Notes under the pieces: model-generated
What the model saw: only the letters and a program-made list of their open reading frames with translations
Database searches by the model: none
What the model was told of the DNA's origin: nothing
DNA from: G963675935 sp963675935
GTDB lineage: Bacteria > Planctomycetota > Planctomycetia > Pirellulales > Thermoguttaceae
DNA length: 64,000 nucleotides
Reading direction: 5' to 3'
Assembly: GCA_963675935.2 (NCBI GenBank)
Contig: OY780964.2
Coordinates: 496,001 to 560,000, forward strand
Translations under genes and position numbers: made by a program
Part shown: piece after piece, positions 49,836-59,207 of the stretch
Layout: the number at the start of each line of letters is the position of its first letter
Position numbering within the stretch: position 1 is the stretch's first letter

Positions 49836-50915
49836 CTAGCCCCGGCTCCCGGCCAACATGCCGCAGGCGGCCGCGATGTCGGACCCGCCGCTGTAACGCC
49901 GCCCCACCGGCACGCCCAACTCCGCGCTCAACGCATCGCGGAAAATTCGCAGTTCCTCGGACGATGGACGCCGATAACGGCCCGTCGGATCGTTCACGTC
50001 GATCAAATCGAGCTTGATCGGCAGCCCGCGGGTCAACTCGGCCAGCCGTCGCGCGTCTTCCGGCCGCGTGTTCACGCCGGCGATCATCGTCCATGCGAAG
50101 ACCACGCGGCGGCCCGTCGCCTTGTGGTATTCTCGCAACGCGGAAATCAACTCCGAGGTCGGGTGCGTCTGTTCGACGGGCATCAACTCGCGGCGCTCGT
50201 CCGGATCGGCTGAATTGAGCGAAACGACCAGTCGGTAGATGTGCCCCTCGGCCGTGAAGCGGCGAATGGCCGGCGTGACGCCGGCGGTCGAGATCGTGAT
50301 GGCCTTGCCGCCGATGGCCATGCCGCACGACTGGGTGAAGATGCGAGCCGCTTGGATGACGTTGTCGTAGTTGAGCATCGGCTCGCCCATGCCCATGAAA
50401 ACGACGCCGCGCACGGGATGCGGCGAATCGTCGCGGATTTTGATGACCTGATCGACGATTTCCCACGCGGCCAGATTGCGGCGAAAGCCGATGCGCCCGG
50501 TGGCGCAGAATCGGCAGCCCATCGCGCAACCTACCTGCGAACTGACGCAGACGACGTACTTCCGATCGTCGGGCTTATGCAGCAGCGGAATCCGCACGGC
50601 CTCGAACGGTTCCGGGCCGTCGCCGGCAAAAAGATACTTGGCGAATCCGTCTTGCGGCGACACCTGTTTTTCCAACAGCGTCAGGTTTGGAATCGCAACG
50701 TGCCGGGCGACCTCATCGAGCAGGCAGCCGGCGATGCCTTCGTTGGCCGATGGGAGCGAGCCGCGTCGAACGGCCGCGGCATGAATCTGTCGCGCCTGAC
50801 GCGGCGTGACGCCGATCGGTTCGATCGCGGCGTGCAACTGTTCGGCGGTGAGGTTTTTCAGCAGAATGGGCACGGATGGTTGACACTGCGATTGTTTTGC
50901 GACTTTATTGACCAT
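49836..50915 (-). CDS. rlmN: 23S rRNA (adenine-C2)-methyltransferase RlmN
   Basis: A 359-residue radical SAM methylase of 23S rRNA A2503 (and tRNA A37). The cluster motif is CAMGCRFCATG. The second reactive cysteine is in SDIAAACGMLAG near the end, and VVFMGMGEPMLNYDNV is the SAM region. ATG 50915 is used; an in-frame TTG lies one codon before. The gene is followed in its direction by the IS66 remnant. Confidence 0.95.
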   Translation of the reverse strand: MVNKVAKQSQCQPSVPILLKNLTAEQLHAAIEPIGVTPRQARQIHAAAVRRGSLPSANEGIAGCLLDEVARHVAIPNLTLLEKQVSPQDGFAKYLFAGDGPEPFEAVRIPLLHKPDDRKYVVCVSSQVGCAMGCRFCATGRIGFRRNLAAWEIVDQVIKIRDDSPHPVRGVVFMGMGEPMLNYDNVIQAARIFTQSCGMAIGGKAITISTAGVTPAIRRFTAEGHIYRLVVSLNSADPDERRELMPVEQTHPTSELISALREYHKATGRRVVFAWTMIAGVNTRPEDARRLAELTRGLPIKLDLIDVNDPTGRYRRPSSEELRIFRDALSAELGVPVGRRYSGGSDIAAACGMLAGSRG

Positions 50916-50930
50916 CAAGAATGTACAATG

Positions 50931-51004
50931 CCGTTTAGCCGGCGAGCTTGCTCGCCGCGTGGGATGTCGCCCCCAAACGCGGCGAGCAAGCTCGCCGGCT
51001 AAAC
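50931..51004. repeat. Dispersed palindrome, family A
   Basis: CCGTTTAGCCGGCGAGCTTG...CAAGCTCGCCGGCTAAAC. Confidence 0.9.
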
Positions 51005-51042
51005 ATTCGTTGCATTGCTAGTCGGAGGGGCAATGGCGAAAC

Positions 51043-52209
51043 CTACATCAGCCGCACACGCGCTTCCTCGGCCCAAGGACTGTCAGGCGCCTCGGCCGCG
51101 AACGCTCGCCAATGCTCCACGGCCTCGTCGCGGCGATTCAACTCGTCGAGCGTGCGGGCGAGGTGATACCGGGCGTCGGCGTAATCGGGATGATAACGCA
51201 ACGCGCCTTCCAACGCGGCCACCGCCAATTCACGCTGGCCCGTCTCGGCCAACACGCACCCGAGGTTCGCCCGGGCCTCGACGTAATCCTCGTCCAACTC
51301 GATGGCCATGTAGTATCGCTCGCGCGCCCCGGCAAGATCGCCGATCCGATAGAGCAACTCGGCCACTTGAAAACAGATTTCCGGCTTGGGGCCAACCGCG
51401 GCCATCGCCGCGCGATACATCTCGGCCGCCGCGGCCAATTGACCGTCTTCCTCGAGTTCGGCGGCCAAGCTGCACATTTGCTCGGGCGAAGTCGGAATGG
51501 CGTGAGAGGGCGGCGACGGTTCTTCCGTCGCCGATTCCCTTTCCCAGGCGTCGAAATCGAATCGCAACTGTCCGCCGGGCTCGACCAGCCCATCGCCCTG
51601 CCGCAGCAAAATTTCCTTGCCCTGCACGATGACCGAAAGCTGCGCCAGCGGCCGCGCGACTCCCGGCAAATAGCGGGCGAACGCCTCGAGCTGCTTTTCC
51701 ATCGCCCGGGGCGATGCGCCGGCCGCCAACAACTCGGCCAACCGCCGGGCCGTGGCCACCTCTTGAAAATCGAAATACGGCAGACGCCGCACCTCGCGCA
51801 CCGGCACGATCAACCCACGCCTGTGCCAACGCCGAATGACCGCGACGGGCACCCGCAATAAATCGGCCAGCATGGCCGGCGTGTAGAGCCGGTGAATGTC
51901 GTGTTGCACGTCGACAAGCCCCAACCGCTGCCAGAGTTGTGTTTCGGTGACGACTTCGATCTCGGCGGCCTCGATTTTCTCCCGCGTCGCCTCGTCGAAC
52001 CAGTCGTTCTGTTCGCCAGCGTCGGGCAGCGGGAAATCGTTCTCGCCGACGACGATCAGATGGACCGTGGCGTCCGGCTTTTCCAGAACGGTCGCCCCGT
52101 GGCGGCGGGCCAACTGCGCGGCGTCGCGCCGGGCCATGCTCGCCAGACGACCGACGAACGCGATGCGCCGGTTTTGAAGAATTTCGGAGGTGTCAGCGTT
52201 GTTAGGCAT
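51043..52209 (-). CDS. BRCT - MerR helix-turn-helix - TPR fusion protein
   Basis: A 388-residue protein. A BRCT-like domain comes first (about 13-90: NRRIAFVGRLASMARRDAAQ, LARRHGATVLE, VHLIVVG). A MerR-type helix-turn-helix follows (about 105-165: LYTPAMLADLLRVPVAVIRR, WHRRGLIVPVREV). The C-terminal part (about 245-385) is three to four TPR units (PEICFQVAELLYRIGDLAGA, YVEARANLGCVLAETGQREL). BRCT usually binds phosphoproteins or DNA ends, MerR binds DNA, TPR binds proteins. The combination suggests a scaffold-like regulator. ATG 52209 chosen; no strong ribosome site. Confidence 0.82.
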   Translation of the reverse strand: MPNNADTSEILQNRRIAFVGRLASMARRDAAQLARRHGATVLEKPDATVHLIVVGENDFPLPDAGEQNDWFDEATREKIEAAEIEVVTETQLWQRLGLVDVQHDIHRLYTPAMLADLLRVPVAVIRRWHRRGLIVPVREVRRLPYFDFQEVATARRLAELLAAGASPRAMEKQLEAFARYLPGVARPLAQLSVIVQGKEILLRQGDGLVEPGGQLRFDFDAWERESATEEPSPPSHAIPTSPEQMCSLAAELEEDGQLAAAAEMYRAAMAAVGPKPEICFQVAELLYRIGDLAGARERYYMAIELDEDYVEARANLGCVLAETGQRELAVAALEGALRYHPDYADARYHLARTLDELNRRDEAVEHWRAFAAEAPDSPWAEEARVRLM

Positions 52210-52350
52210 GGTGTTTACGCATTCCATCAAGCGTGGTGAATTGCTTCAATATACATCATGTTGGAATTGCCACCAGATGCTGCCTTGATGCCTTTTCTTC
52301 AGTTGTTCACAAGGAGGCGAATGGAAATGGCAGTCAAATCTATCTATTCA

Positions 52351-52568
52351 GTGCCTTTTCTCTAGCCCAGGCGTTTACGCCTGTGGTTAGGGGCCGAATT
52401 ATCATTTCCTTTTTTTCATCAGCCCCCTTCAGGGGGCGATGCGGAGCGATTCGTGCCTTTTTTAGCCGCGAAACCACATTGCGCCCCATGAATGGGGCTA
52501 AAGAGAAAAGGAAAAATGTGGATGGCTCGCTTCCGCAGGCGTGAACGCCTGGGCTAGAGAAAAGACAC
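52351..52568. repeat. Long nested inverted repeat (family K)
   Basis: GTGCCTTTTCTCTAGCCCAG and GGCGTTTACGCC at the left pair with GGCGTGAACGCC and CTGGGCTAGAGAAAAGACAC at the right. Inside are CAGCCCCCTTCAGGGGGC and GCCCCATGAATGGGGC hairpins. Confidence 0.85.
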
Positions 52569-52684
52569 TAAAGCCAACGTCTGCACCGCTTCTTGGCGTC
52601 TTCGTGGGGAATGCCCTTCTCTTCGGCAAGCTGCCGCTCGCCTTGTTCAATCTTCTCCAGATACCATGAAAGAGCCGGGGTCTC
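52568..52684 (-). pseudogene. Possible C-terminal remnant of a small antitoxin-like protein
   Basis: A frame ending ALSWYLEKIEQGERQLAEEK then GIPHEDAKKRCRRWL resembles the end of short addiction-module proteins (E....E......I.HE.AK.R...W). There is no start or N-terminal domain, and GTTCCCACG hairpins lie upstream. Identification is weak. Confidence 0.35.
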
Positions 52685-52715
52685 CAAGAAAAGTACGCTT
52701 GGGAGCGTTCGACTT

Positions 52716-52850
52716 GTTCCCACGCTCCGCGTGGGAACACACTCGTCCCGACGCTCTGCGTCGGAGTGGGGGGCTGCGAGGTCATCGATTGCCGTCACGC
52801 CGGGGACGCGGAGCGTCCCGACAGTGCGTTCCCACGCGGAGCGTGGGAAC
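52716..52850. repeat. Cluster of family H hairpins
   Basis: GTTCCCACGCTCCGCGTGGG at the left and GTTCCCACGCGGAGCGTGGG at the right, with CGACGCTCTGCGTCGG and GGACGCGGAGCGTCCC between. Confidence 0.8.
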
Positions 52851-52867
52851 GAGAACAAAGCCAATCT

Positions 52868-54094
52868 TTACGTCCTCTTCGACGGCTCGGAAATTCCCGC
52901 CGGCGGAGCGGGAACCTTCATCGACGGCACCGGCGTCATCGGCAAATCCCTCGGCGGAGACTTCTCTTCCACGTCGATCGGCTTCGGCGTGGCGGCGTCG
53001 GCCGGCAGCGTCGGCTTCACGTCGGCCCCGTTGGCTTTCGGAGCATCGTTGGGCCTCGCGGCCGGCGTCGGCTGTTGCAATTGAGCGGGAGCCGCCGACG
53101 GTTGCGACGGCAGCGAAGACGACGCCGCGATCGGATTGCCGCAGGCATCCAGCGGAACGCGGTAGCAAACCACTCGCGGCACGTTGTACGTGTACGTCAC
53201 CGGAATCCGCTTCTCCACCGTGCGCGGAACGCGGATCGTCTGCTGCTCATTCACCATCTTGCAGACTTGATACGGCACTTGCTCGACACGCTCTTCGTAA
53301 ACCGTCTTGCAGGTCGTCACCGGAACCTTCCGCACCACTTGCTCCGAAACCATGCGGCACACCTGATACGGCACCTTGCGGACGACCGTCTCGGGCACGT
53401 ACTTGCACACCTGCATCGGAATCTGCTGGGCCACGGTTTGCGGAACCAGCGCGGTTTGCTGCACTTGCTGCGCGACGACGTTCGGATGCCAAACCTTTTG
53501 GACTTCGTACCGGCCGACCTGCGATTGGGTCCAATACAACCCAGCTCGCTGGTAGGCCGTCTGGCCGGTGACCGGATCGACGGCGCAGCCGGCCGATTGC
53601 CAAGAGAGCCGCGTGCTGGGATGGCTGGGCTTCATCACAACCTGTTCCGCGAAGCAGCCTTGGTCGACGTACTGCGTCTGGCACGTCGTCACCGGCTGCA
53701 TCACGGTGTGGTATTCGGTTCGATACGAGGTTTCATACACGGGCTTCATCACCGTGTAGGTCTCGTCGCGCTCGGCCGTCTCGTAGACGGGCCGCTGGAC
53801 CGTGTAGACTTCCTCCCGCTCGGAGGTTTCCGTCACGGGCTTGGCCACGGTGTAACGGTTCTCTCGCACCGCCGTTTCCCAGACGGGCTTCTGAACCGTG
53901 ATCTGCCGCTCCTCGCATACGTTTTCATATTCGAGGCGATAGGCCGTCACTTGGCGCTGTTCGCACACGGTTTGATATTCGAGGCGATATGTCTGGACCG
54001 CGACCGGCGGGCAGCAGTCCTGCGCCGGCACTGGCGCGGCCGCAGCCATCAAAAGCGAAATCCCAAAAAACCGAACAACATTATTGGCGTTCAT
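52868..54094 (-). CDS. Secreted YTV-repeat protein
   Basis: A 408-residue secreted protein (signal MNANNVVRFFGISLLMAAAA; AGGGGAC before the ATG). Residues about 30-335 are a run of short tyrosine/valine repeats (RLEYQTVCEQRQVTAYRLEY, YTVQRPVYETAERDETYTVM, VPYQVCKMV, RKVPVTTCKTVYEE), the planctomycete YTV repeat. Paired Cys recur every repeat or two. The C-terminal 70 residues are Pro/Ala-rich and probably disordered. It is likely a cell-envelope structural protein; the exact role is unknown. Confidence 0.85.
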   Translation of the reverse strand: MNANNVVRFFGISLLMAAAAPVPAQDCCPPVAVQTYRLEYQTVCEQRQVTAYRLEYENVCEERQITVQKPVWETAVRENRYTVAKPVTETSEREEVYTVQRPVYETAERDETYTVMKPVYETSYRTEYHTVMQPVTTCQTQYVDQGCFAEQVVMKPSHPSTRLSWQSAGCAVDPVTGQTAYQRAGLYWTQSQVGRYEVQKVWHPNVVAQQVQQTALVPQTVAQQIPMQVCKYVPETVVRKVPYQVCRMVSEQVVRKVPVTTCKTVYEERVEQVPYQVCKMVNEQQTIRVPRTVEKRIPVTYTYNVPRVVCYRVPLDACGNPIAASSSLPSQPSAAPAQLQQPTPAARPNDAPKANGADVKPTLPADAATPKPIDVEEKSPPRDLPMTPVPSMKVPAPPAGISEPSKRT

Positions 54095-54751
54095 GTCACG
54101 TCCCCTAGTATGGAAGCCTGCCGTTCACTGTGAGGCAGCTACCTGAACCATAGGTTACAACTTTTCCCACGTATACAACTCTCCCACTGAGTCTGCCAGA
54201 TAATTCGAGGATCGGCAAATGGTTTGGAGGGGGTCTTTTTCGCACTTCGTCCCCAAGTTCAATACGCAGCGTGAGTTACGAACGGCAAGATTTTTTCAAG
54301 TTTTTTCCCGTTCGCGCCGACGCCGTTTTTTCGCCAAATCACGCAGATTACGAGGAAGATCGAAGACGCGCGGCGCATCTTGCGTAACCAATACAACCGG
54401 ATTGAATGCGGGGCTGTAGGGGTTTTTGTGTCAACCGATGTAGCACGGCCATCTTGGCCGTGTGCCTCCTCACGGGCTTGAAGCCCGTGCCACAAAATTT
54501 CGTACAATCCCACAAAAGGTGGACGATCTTTCTCGCGGCCTGAATGGCTGTTATGGCAAGCTAGGTAAGGCGGGGCAGTGTGCACCGCTTTGCCGGTCGG
54601 CTGACCTGCGGACTATTTTACGAATTTGTCGGATATTCCTGTTCTGCGGCGCGTCGCTGGCCGATTTTCCTGTTGTGTGTTTTTGCAGTCGCCTGCTGCC
54701 GTTATGCACGAGCAATCGAAAGCAGGATGATTGGGCAAGGAGGAAAGTCTA
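54095..54751. other. Divergent intergenic region
   Basis: About 650 bases between the YTV and BBP7 genes. Visible: an AT-rich stretch near 54150-54300, a GTAGCACGGCC palindrome at 54440, and the ribosome site of the next gene. No gene seen. Confidence 0.5.
54440..54493. repeat. GTAGCACGGCCATCTTGGCC palindrome (family L)
   Basis: GTAGCACGGCCATCTTGGCC, CGTG and GCACGGGCTTGAAGCCCGTG-type hairpins side by side. It again starts with GTAG. Confidence 0.75.
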
Positions 54752-56104
54752 GTGAAAACAACATTGACGTTCGTCTTGGTGGCATTCGCGGGCTTCGGCT
54801 TGGCAGCCCATTCTCAGGCCGTGGCACAAGAGGCTACGATGCCCTACGATCCGGCCTATGCCGCCGAAGTCATCCGACCAGGCTCCGTGGCGCAACAACC
54901 GAATCCGGCGCCCGGCAATTTCCAAGCCCAAGCCCCCGGCGCGACGGCACAGCCGGTGGCCCAAAACCACGCGACCGGCGGCGATCCGCTGATCGACAAC
55001 GGCCTGTGGGAAGGCGCTCCCGCTGAACTGGGCTGCTCGATCTGCGGCGACGGAAATTGCGCCCCGGCCGAGTGGTACACGGAACAGGACGTGCGAATCC
55101 TCAATCGCAGCCGGGCCGGACGCGCGGTGATCTCCACCGATTACAACGAGTCCGATGCTGCCTATGAGATATTGAACACCCATTCCGTCACGCCGGACAT
55201 TTCCGCGGCCTATGGCTTGACCATCGGCCACCACTTCGCTCGCGACACTCGCAACAATGACCACTTCGTCGAGTTTTCTTTTTGGGGATTGAACGACTGG
55301 AGCGACTCGGCCACCGTTTACGGCCACCGAATGACGGACACGACGACTAGTCCCGACACCACTCACGGCAGTCTGAACAGCATGTATTACTACGTACCCG
55401 GCGGATCGAGCCTGTTGGGATTCAACAATGCTGACATGCAAAGGATCGAATACACCTCAGCGACCAACAACTTCGAAGTCAACGGCCGATTCACATCGCG
55501 CAACCGCGCCGATCGACTTGTGTTGGACCCCAGCGGCAGATGGCGCAAGGAATGTCGGCCGGGCATGCACATGACTTATCTCTACGGCGTGCGATACCTT
55601 CAGATCAACGAAGGCTTCCGCTTCCACAGCGAGTCGGAAATCGACACTCTCGACGACGACGACGTGGTGACTTCCGAAAAGCACTACACGGGCGACTACG
55701 ACATCTCGACGCACAACAATCTCATCGGCCTGCAAGTCGGGGCCGAAATGATGTTCCACAAATGTCGGTGGGCGTGGGGCGTCCGCTCCAAGATCGGGCC
55801 CTACGTCAACTTCTCGGACCAGGTTAGCGACATCACCTCGGGCCGCGCCTTGGATCCGGGATATATTCGCCGCATAGCCGGCAGCAAGCACACGGCATCG
55901 TTGATCGGCGAAGTGGGCTTTGAAACCACCTACAAGTTCCGCCCGAACTTGGTGGGCCGCGCCGGCTACGACTTCATGTGGGTCACCGGCGTCGCCACCG
56001 CGCCCGGCCAACTCCAATTCCAGCCCGAGCCGGTCAACACGGTGAACAGCGGCAGCCTGGCCTTCTTCCAGGGCGTTACTCTTGGGCTGGAATGGCTCTG
56101 GTAA
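54752..56104 (+). CDS. BBP7-family outer-membrane beta-barrel protein
   Basis: A 450-residue protein from GTG 54752, directly behind AAGGAGG. Signal sequence KTTLTFVLVAFAGFGLAAHS. A linker with four Cys (CSICGDGNC) precedes the barrel (about 145-450), with alternating strands such as TFEFSFWGLNDW-type, LYGVRYLQINEGF, NLIGLQVGAEMMF and a final strand ending GLEWLW with an aromatic last residue. BBP7 barrels are a planctomycete group of unknown cargo. Confidence 0.85.
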   Translation: MKTTLTFVLVAFAGFGLAAHSQAVAQEATMPYDPAYAAEVIRPGSVAQQPNPAPGNFQAQAPGATAQPVAQNHATGGDPLIDNGLWEGAPAELGCSICGDGNCAPAEWYTEQDVRILNRSRAGRAVISTDYNESDAAYEILNTHSVTPDISAAYGLTIGHHFARDTRNNDHFVEFSFWGLNDWSDSATVYGHRMTDTTTSPDTTHGSLNSMYYYVPGGSSLLGFNNADMQRIEYTSATNNFEVNGRFTSRNRADRLVLDPSGRWRKECRPGMHMTYLYGVRYLQINEGFRFHSESEIDTLDDDDVVTSEKHYTGDYDISTHNNLIGLQVGAEMMFHKCRWAWGVRSKIGPYVNFSDQVSDITSGRALDPGYIRRIAGSKHTASLIGEVGFETTYKFRPNLVGRAGYDFMWVTGVATAPGQLQFQPEPVNTVNSGSLAFFQGVTLGLEWLW

Positions 56105-56469
56105 CGCCCGTTGACCCGTTTAGCCCCGGCACTTGTGCCGGGTGAATGGGCGCAAAATCGGGAAGTAATATCGAGCCCTATTCTAAATCCTAAGCGTTCA
56201 CGGCCTGGAAAGCAGCCGACACACTCCGGTATGCCTGCTGCTTTTCGTTCAGCGGCCCCCAAAACGGCTACAAACCTTGTTTTGCCCCCCCATCGTTGTG
56301 GGGCAGCTTGCCGCGACATCTTTCCACCAAAGGTGGCAATATCCCTCGGAAAACGTAACCCAATATGCCCAGAATGCTTGCGTTTCTCGCGGTATTGATT
56401 ATTATGATGGTTAGGGAAAGAGGGGCATTTTTTTCATGGTTATCTGGATAAATACGGAGGCAGCGGCTC
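56105..56469. other. Intergenic region with family O repeat
   Basis: About 365 bases. A family O repeat at the left, then nothing recognised until GGAGG before the next start. Confidence 0.5.
56114..56168. repeat. Dispersed repeat, family O, copy 2
   Basis: ACCCGTTTAGCCCCGGCACT...CGGGAAGTAAT, inverted relative to 46260. Confidence 0.85.
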
Positions 56470-57303
56470 GTGGCATCTCAACTTCAGCGATCTACCCCAA
56501 CATGTTTTGGGCATGTTGGGAGCGTGTTGGTGTCTGTCGGCGCAACGCTGTTGTTCGCCACACTGGCCAATGGCGAAACCGTTAGCAGCTACAATTCGTG
56601 GCAGTGGAACGGTTTCTCGCGCACTGCTTACACCGCCAGTTCCTCATCCGTGCAATCTTCATCCTTGCAATCTTCTTCGGCTTCTTCTTCCAGTGCCACG
56701 GTTTCATCCCTATCGACGGAAACGCTTCCGCTGACGGCCGTGTCGGATACGTCAATCGCGACCTTGGACGACGCCGTGAGTTTGTCGGGCGTGGTTTATT
56801 ATGACGCAAACGCCAACGGCGTTCGGGAAACCACCGATTGGGCGATTGCCGATGCCACGGTCTCGCTCGTCTCGGTGAGCAGCGGCGACACTGTTGCCTA
56901 TGCTGTTACCTCCAAAAAGGGCGAATACAGCTTCACCGAATTGGCCACCGACACCTACACGGTCACCCTGACGACTCCCAGCAAGATGCCGGGTGACACC
57001 GTCGTGGGCGCCGTCCTCGACGCCGACGATAAGGTCGTTTCCGTGGGAACAAACGGCACTCCGGGAGATTCAACCATTACGGGCATTGTCTTGGCGGACG
57101 GCGAATCGGCCGTCGATTACGACTTTCCCCAGTTGGTCTATCCTTACAATCTGATCTCCAAGCGCCTGTTGCTCAACGTCAGTCCCGGAGTGCATCACAC
57201 CAATCCTCCTACGCCCGTCCCCGAGCCTGGAATGTTGTTCCTGCTTGCCGTCGCGGGGTTGGCATTGGCCGGATTCGCTAGAGCCAGGAAGACCGTGGGT
57301 TGA
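56470..57303 (+). CDS. PEP-CTERM protein with SdrD-B/Cna-B-like domain
   Basis: A 277-residue secreted protein from a GTG start with GGAGG ten bases before. A leader (about 15-38) is followed by a Ser-rich region (SSSSVQSSSLQSSSASSSS, about 57-80). Then comes a prealbumin-like SdrD-B domain (about 105-220: LSGVVYYDANANGVRETTDW, KKGEYSFTELATDTYTVTL). The tail PVPEPGMLFLLAVAGLALAG...ARARK is a PEP-CTERM signal. Its stop is directly followed by the ATG of the Nudix gene. Confidence 0.85.
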   Translation: MASQLQRSTPTCFGHVGSVLVSVGATLLFATLANGETVSSYNSWQWNGFSRTAYTASSSSVQSSSLQSSSASSSSATVSSLSTETLPLTAVSDTSIATLDDAVSLSGVVYYDANANGVRETTDWAIADATVSLVSVSSGDTVAYAVTSKKGEYSFTELATDTYTVTLTTPSKMPGDTVVGAVLDADDKVVSVGTNGTPGDSTITGIVLADGESAVDYDFPQLVYPYNLISKRLLLNVSPGVHHTNPPTPVPEPGMLFLLAVAGLALAGFARARKTVG

Positions 57304-57909
57304 ATGGGAACGGATCGTCCAAATCCAAATCGGCATGAGGCGGTCCCTTTTTCTACTTCCCTAGAAAACGTAACGCCTCCGACCGCGCGTGGCGTAAGAT
57401 CGCCCCGCCTACTCGCCGAGGGGCGTTTCGCCCGATTGGTGGCCCAAGACGGCTGGGAATGGGTCGAGCGCGTCAATGCGTCGGGCGCCGTGGTCATCGT
57501 GGCTCTGACCGATGACGGACGGCTCATTCTGGTCGAGCAGCACCGCATCCCGTTGAATCGCCGCGTCGTCGAACTGCCCGCGGGGCTGGTCGGCGACGAC
57601 GCCGCTCCCGGCGAAGACATCGCGCAGGCCGCCCGGCGCGAGCTTCTCGAGGAAACCGGCTATCAAGCCGATGCCTTGGAATATCTTGCCGAGGGGCCAA
57701 GTTCCGCGGGCCTTGCCGCCGAAGTTTATGCCTTATTCCTCGCGCGCGGCGCCCGCCGCGTCGGGCCCGGCGGCGGCGACGATTCCGAAGACATCCAGGT
57801 CCATCTCGTTCCGCTCGAGGAAGCCGACGCTTGGCTCGACGCTCGACGCCGGCAAGGCGTCATGGTCGATCCGAAGGTGTACGCGGGTCTGTATTTCGCC
57901 GGGCGATAG
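57304..57909 (+). CDS. Nudix hydrolase, ADP-ribose pyrophosphatase-like
   Basis: A 201-residue enzyme. The Nudix box GEDIAQAARRELLEETGY (near residues 100-117) binds magnesium. VVELPAGLVGDDA before it is typical of ADP-sugar pyrophosphatases. It probably cleaves ADP-ribose or ADP-sugars. The ATG follows the previous stop with no gap; a later internal start cannot be ruled out, as the first 30 residues are not family-like. Confidence 0.88.
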   Translation: MGTDRPNPNRHEAVPFSTSLENVTPPTARGVRSPRLLAEGRFARLVAQDGWEWVERVNASGAVVIVALTDDGRLILVEQHRIPLNRRVVELPAGLVGDDAAPGEDIAQAARRELLEETGYQADALEYLAEGPSSAGLAAEVYALFLARGARRVGPGGGDDSEDIQVHLVPLEEADAWLDARRRQGVMVDPKVYAGLYFAGR

Positions 57910-57920
57910 TCTTTCCATGT

Positions 57921-57958
57921 CCCGTTTAGCCGGCGAACAAGTTCGCCGGCTAAACGGG
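57921..57958. repeat. Family A palindrome, minimal form
   Basis: CCCGTTTAGCCGGCGAACAA then GTTCGCCGGCTAAACGGG: outer arms only, no inner spacer. Confidence 0.88.
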
Positions 57959-58050
57959 ACAATGCAACATTATCAAGCTGACACTCAATAAACAGTCCAA
58001 TGTTGCATTACTGTTCTGAGGGGCAATAGGTCTTGGGTCTTGGTACGAAG

Positions 58051-58099
58051 CCCCAAGCCCCAAGCCCCAAGCCCCAAGCCCCAAGCCCCAAGCCCTAAG
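58051..58099. repeat. CCCCAAG heptamer tandem array
   Basis: Six exact CCCCAAG units plus one variant, preceded by the complementary-like TCTTGGGTCTTGG. A related degenerate tract is at 20275. Confidence 0.9.
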
Positions 58100-58161
58100 C
58101 CCCCAATCCCAATTTTTCCCGCGGCTATGGCGGCGTTTCATTTCTCGTCGAGCGAGCCATT

Positions 58162-59207
58162 CTAAAACTGGCTCGCGTCAATCGCCGCGCCGTCCTTGCG
58201 ATTGCCGAGGTTTTTGTGGACTGTCGTATTGATCGAGTAGCTGATCTGCTGCACCGAGCCGTCGCAAAAGGCCATGTTGACGCCGCTGCTATGGGCACTG
58301 CCGAAAGAGGTGGTTAAATCGTCGTTCGTGTCCTGGAATGGGGGATAATTGCCCGCAGTCCAACGTGTGACGTCGTGATTGTCGCCGATTAACGCGGCCT
58401 CGTTGTCGCCAACATCCTTGCCAGTGGTGTAGTTGTCGACAGTGATGTTCTTCTCGCCGGCCAAATACGTGTTGCTGGTTCCGTCGGTGATGTCCGCCAT
58501 TCTGAGAAGACTGCCGCAGTACATGATGCCCGTGGCCGTTCTGGAGGCAGCGGCGAAGCCGGATTGGGCGGCAGCCGTCATTTGTCCCGTCGGAGATTCG
58601 ACGGTCGAGATGTCGGATGGACCGGCCTCCGATCCCCACACCGTACTCCCTGTGACGATGGTGTCGCCGCCGTTGGCCGCGTAATCGCTGCGCGCCATCG
58701 TTGCAGGCTGACTCGTCACATTGACGAAGGTTCCGCCGGTGCTGCCGTGTTGGTACAGCGCGGACGGTCGTCGCGAGGGGCAATAAATTCGCCAATGGCA
58801 ACCTGAAGGCGCTGCAGATTGGCGTCCCTTTTCGTCGAGCTGGGGTCCGGCGCCCCGGCGCCCATGTCGTGCAGCGATTGCTGTTCGATGTAGGGCAACA
58901 CATTGTAAAGCCATCCGCCGGGCTGACGCCAGTCGTTGCCGCGATCGGCATCGCCCGTCCAGCCATATCCCCAGCCGCCGGTCGGGAATCGGCCCGTCAT
59001 GCTTTCGTGAGTCAAGCAACCCAGGGCGAGTTGCTTCAGATTGTTCGTGCATTGCATCCGGCGCGCCGCCTCACGCGCCGCTTGCACCGCCGGCAACAAC
59101 AACGCAATCAATATGCCGATGATCGTAATGACCACCAAAAGTTCGACCAAAGTAAAACCGCGAGGGGTTTTCGATACGCTACGCGCATAGTGCGAGACAC
59201 GACTCAT
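58162..59207 (-). pseudogene. DUF1559 gene broken by a single frameshift
   Basis: The first part (from ATG 59207) has the pilin-like start GFTLVELLVVITIIGILIAL and the DUF1559 hallmark, and stays in frame to about 58786. There GEFIAPRDD should read GEFYCPSRRP as in the intact gene at 7399. The rest continues in another frame to the end at 58162 (SAHSSGVNMAFCDGSVQQIS). One extra T in the AATTTA/TAAATT tract would repair it. It could be a true pseudogene or a sequencing slip. Confidence 0.88.

Larger units (their letters stand above)
52210..52867. other. Repeat-dense intergenic region
   Basis: About 660 bases: a 200-base nested inverted repeat (52351-52568), a possible antitoxin remnant (52568-52684) and a cluster of GTTCCCACG hairpins (52716-52850). 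No complete gene. Confidence 0.6.
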
